The position numbers and the translations under genes are program-made. The notes beneath the pieces were generated by a model, which was given only the letters and a program-made list of their open reading frames with translations, was not told the DNA's origin and made no database searches. A DNA stretch of 5,143 bases from Armatimonadota bacterium (GTDB lineage Bacteria > Armatimonadota > Chthonomonadetes > Chthonomonadales > Chthonomonadaceae): positions 1 through 5,143 of the forward strand of contig JAPLCR010000008.1 of NCBI GenBank assembly GCA_026392135.1, given 5' to 3'. Each line of letters opens with the position of its first letter. The first letter of the stretch is position 1. Positions 5,065-5,143 of this stretch are shown here, in pieces.

Positions 5065-5143
5065 ATGCTAACCCGTGAAGAGTTCCAACTTATCTATGAG
5101 CAGGGCTTCGAGGCTGTCTGGGCAGTTATCGAAGCCTTGCAGA
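5065..5143 (+). CDS. IS66-family transposase, N-terminal fragment cut by the window edge
   Basis: Twenty-six codons run open to the right edge, beginning MLTREEFQLIYEQG and continuing FEAVWAVIEALQ. The pattern of a short TREE segment, IYEQG, then EAV and an alternating hydrophobic helix is the usual start of IS66 transposases (TnpC), which are normally about 450-550 residues. The ribosome binding site is weak (GAG at 5053-5055, 9 nt before the ATG), common for transposases. No catalytic residue is within view, so the assignment rests on the N-terminal pattern only. Confidence 0.65.
   Translation, partial: MLTREEFQLIYEQGFEAVWAVIEALQ

Larger units (their letters stand above)
4958..5143 (+). 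mobile_element. Left end of a probable IS66-family insertion sequence, partial
   Basis: IS66-family elements usually begin with GTAA and create 8-bp target duplications. GTAAACGCTTCAC at 4958-4970 fits that type of end, lies 107 bp upstream of the transposase-like start, and would make TTCAACAG (4950-4957) the left target copy. The right end is outside the window, so neither the matching inverted repeat nor the duplication can be confirmed. No accessory tnpA/tnpB-like frame precedes the transposase, which would fit the single-gene branch of the family. The exact boundary is uncertain; AGGTAA also occurs at 4992 and 5002. Confidence 0.4.

Overview
The window is bacterial DNA of moderate GC. 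It holds three protein genes and the first codons of a fourth, separated by unusually long intergenic regions rich in structure. The host cannot be fixed from the sequence. A class A penicillin-binding protein (PBP) with a Gram-positive-like layout, a secreted six-bladed NHL protein of a type I associate with Planctomycetota, Verrucomicrobiota and Armatimonadota, and an apparently leaderless housekeeping mRNA fit a deep-branching phylum. Armatimonadota is my guess, at low confidence.

Left part (1-971): a minus-strand gene (93-518) encodes a 141-residue exported protein. It looks like the N-terminal part of a larger MACPF-type protein and may be truncated. Its upstream region holds a TATAAT -10 box preceded by four 11-bp direct repeats, an arrangement typical of a promoter activated by an OmpR/PhoB-type response regulator, and behind that a run of phased A/T tracts. 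The rest of the divergent region has two palindromes sharing the core ACAGTGT, then a consensus sigma-70 promoter (TTGACA, 17 bp, TATAAT) firing rightward.

Centre (972-3440): a bifunctional class A PBP (glycosyltransferase plus transpeptidase) that builds peptidoglycan. The promoter sits so close that the predicted first transcribed base is the A of the ATG, so the mRNA is probably leaderless and a start further upstream at 945 is unlikely. The protein ends in a charged, proline-rich linker and a small Cys/His module. The 373 bp after it hold a degenerate palindromic repeat, a possible intrinsic terminator and competing hairpins.

Right part (3814-5143): a 332-residue secreted NHL beta-propeller protein with a perfect Shine-Dalgarno site, then 252 bp with three mutually complementary arms. 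The window ends in the first 26 codons of what looks like an IS66-family transposase, so the right edge probably enters an insertion sequence.

The genes appear to be independent transcription units, not an operon. Their common theme is the cell envelope and export. I found no RNA gene and no CRISPR array. The most unusual features are regulatory: the 11-bp repeat array and the leaderless PBP promoter.
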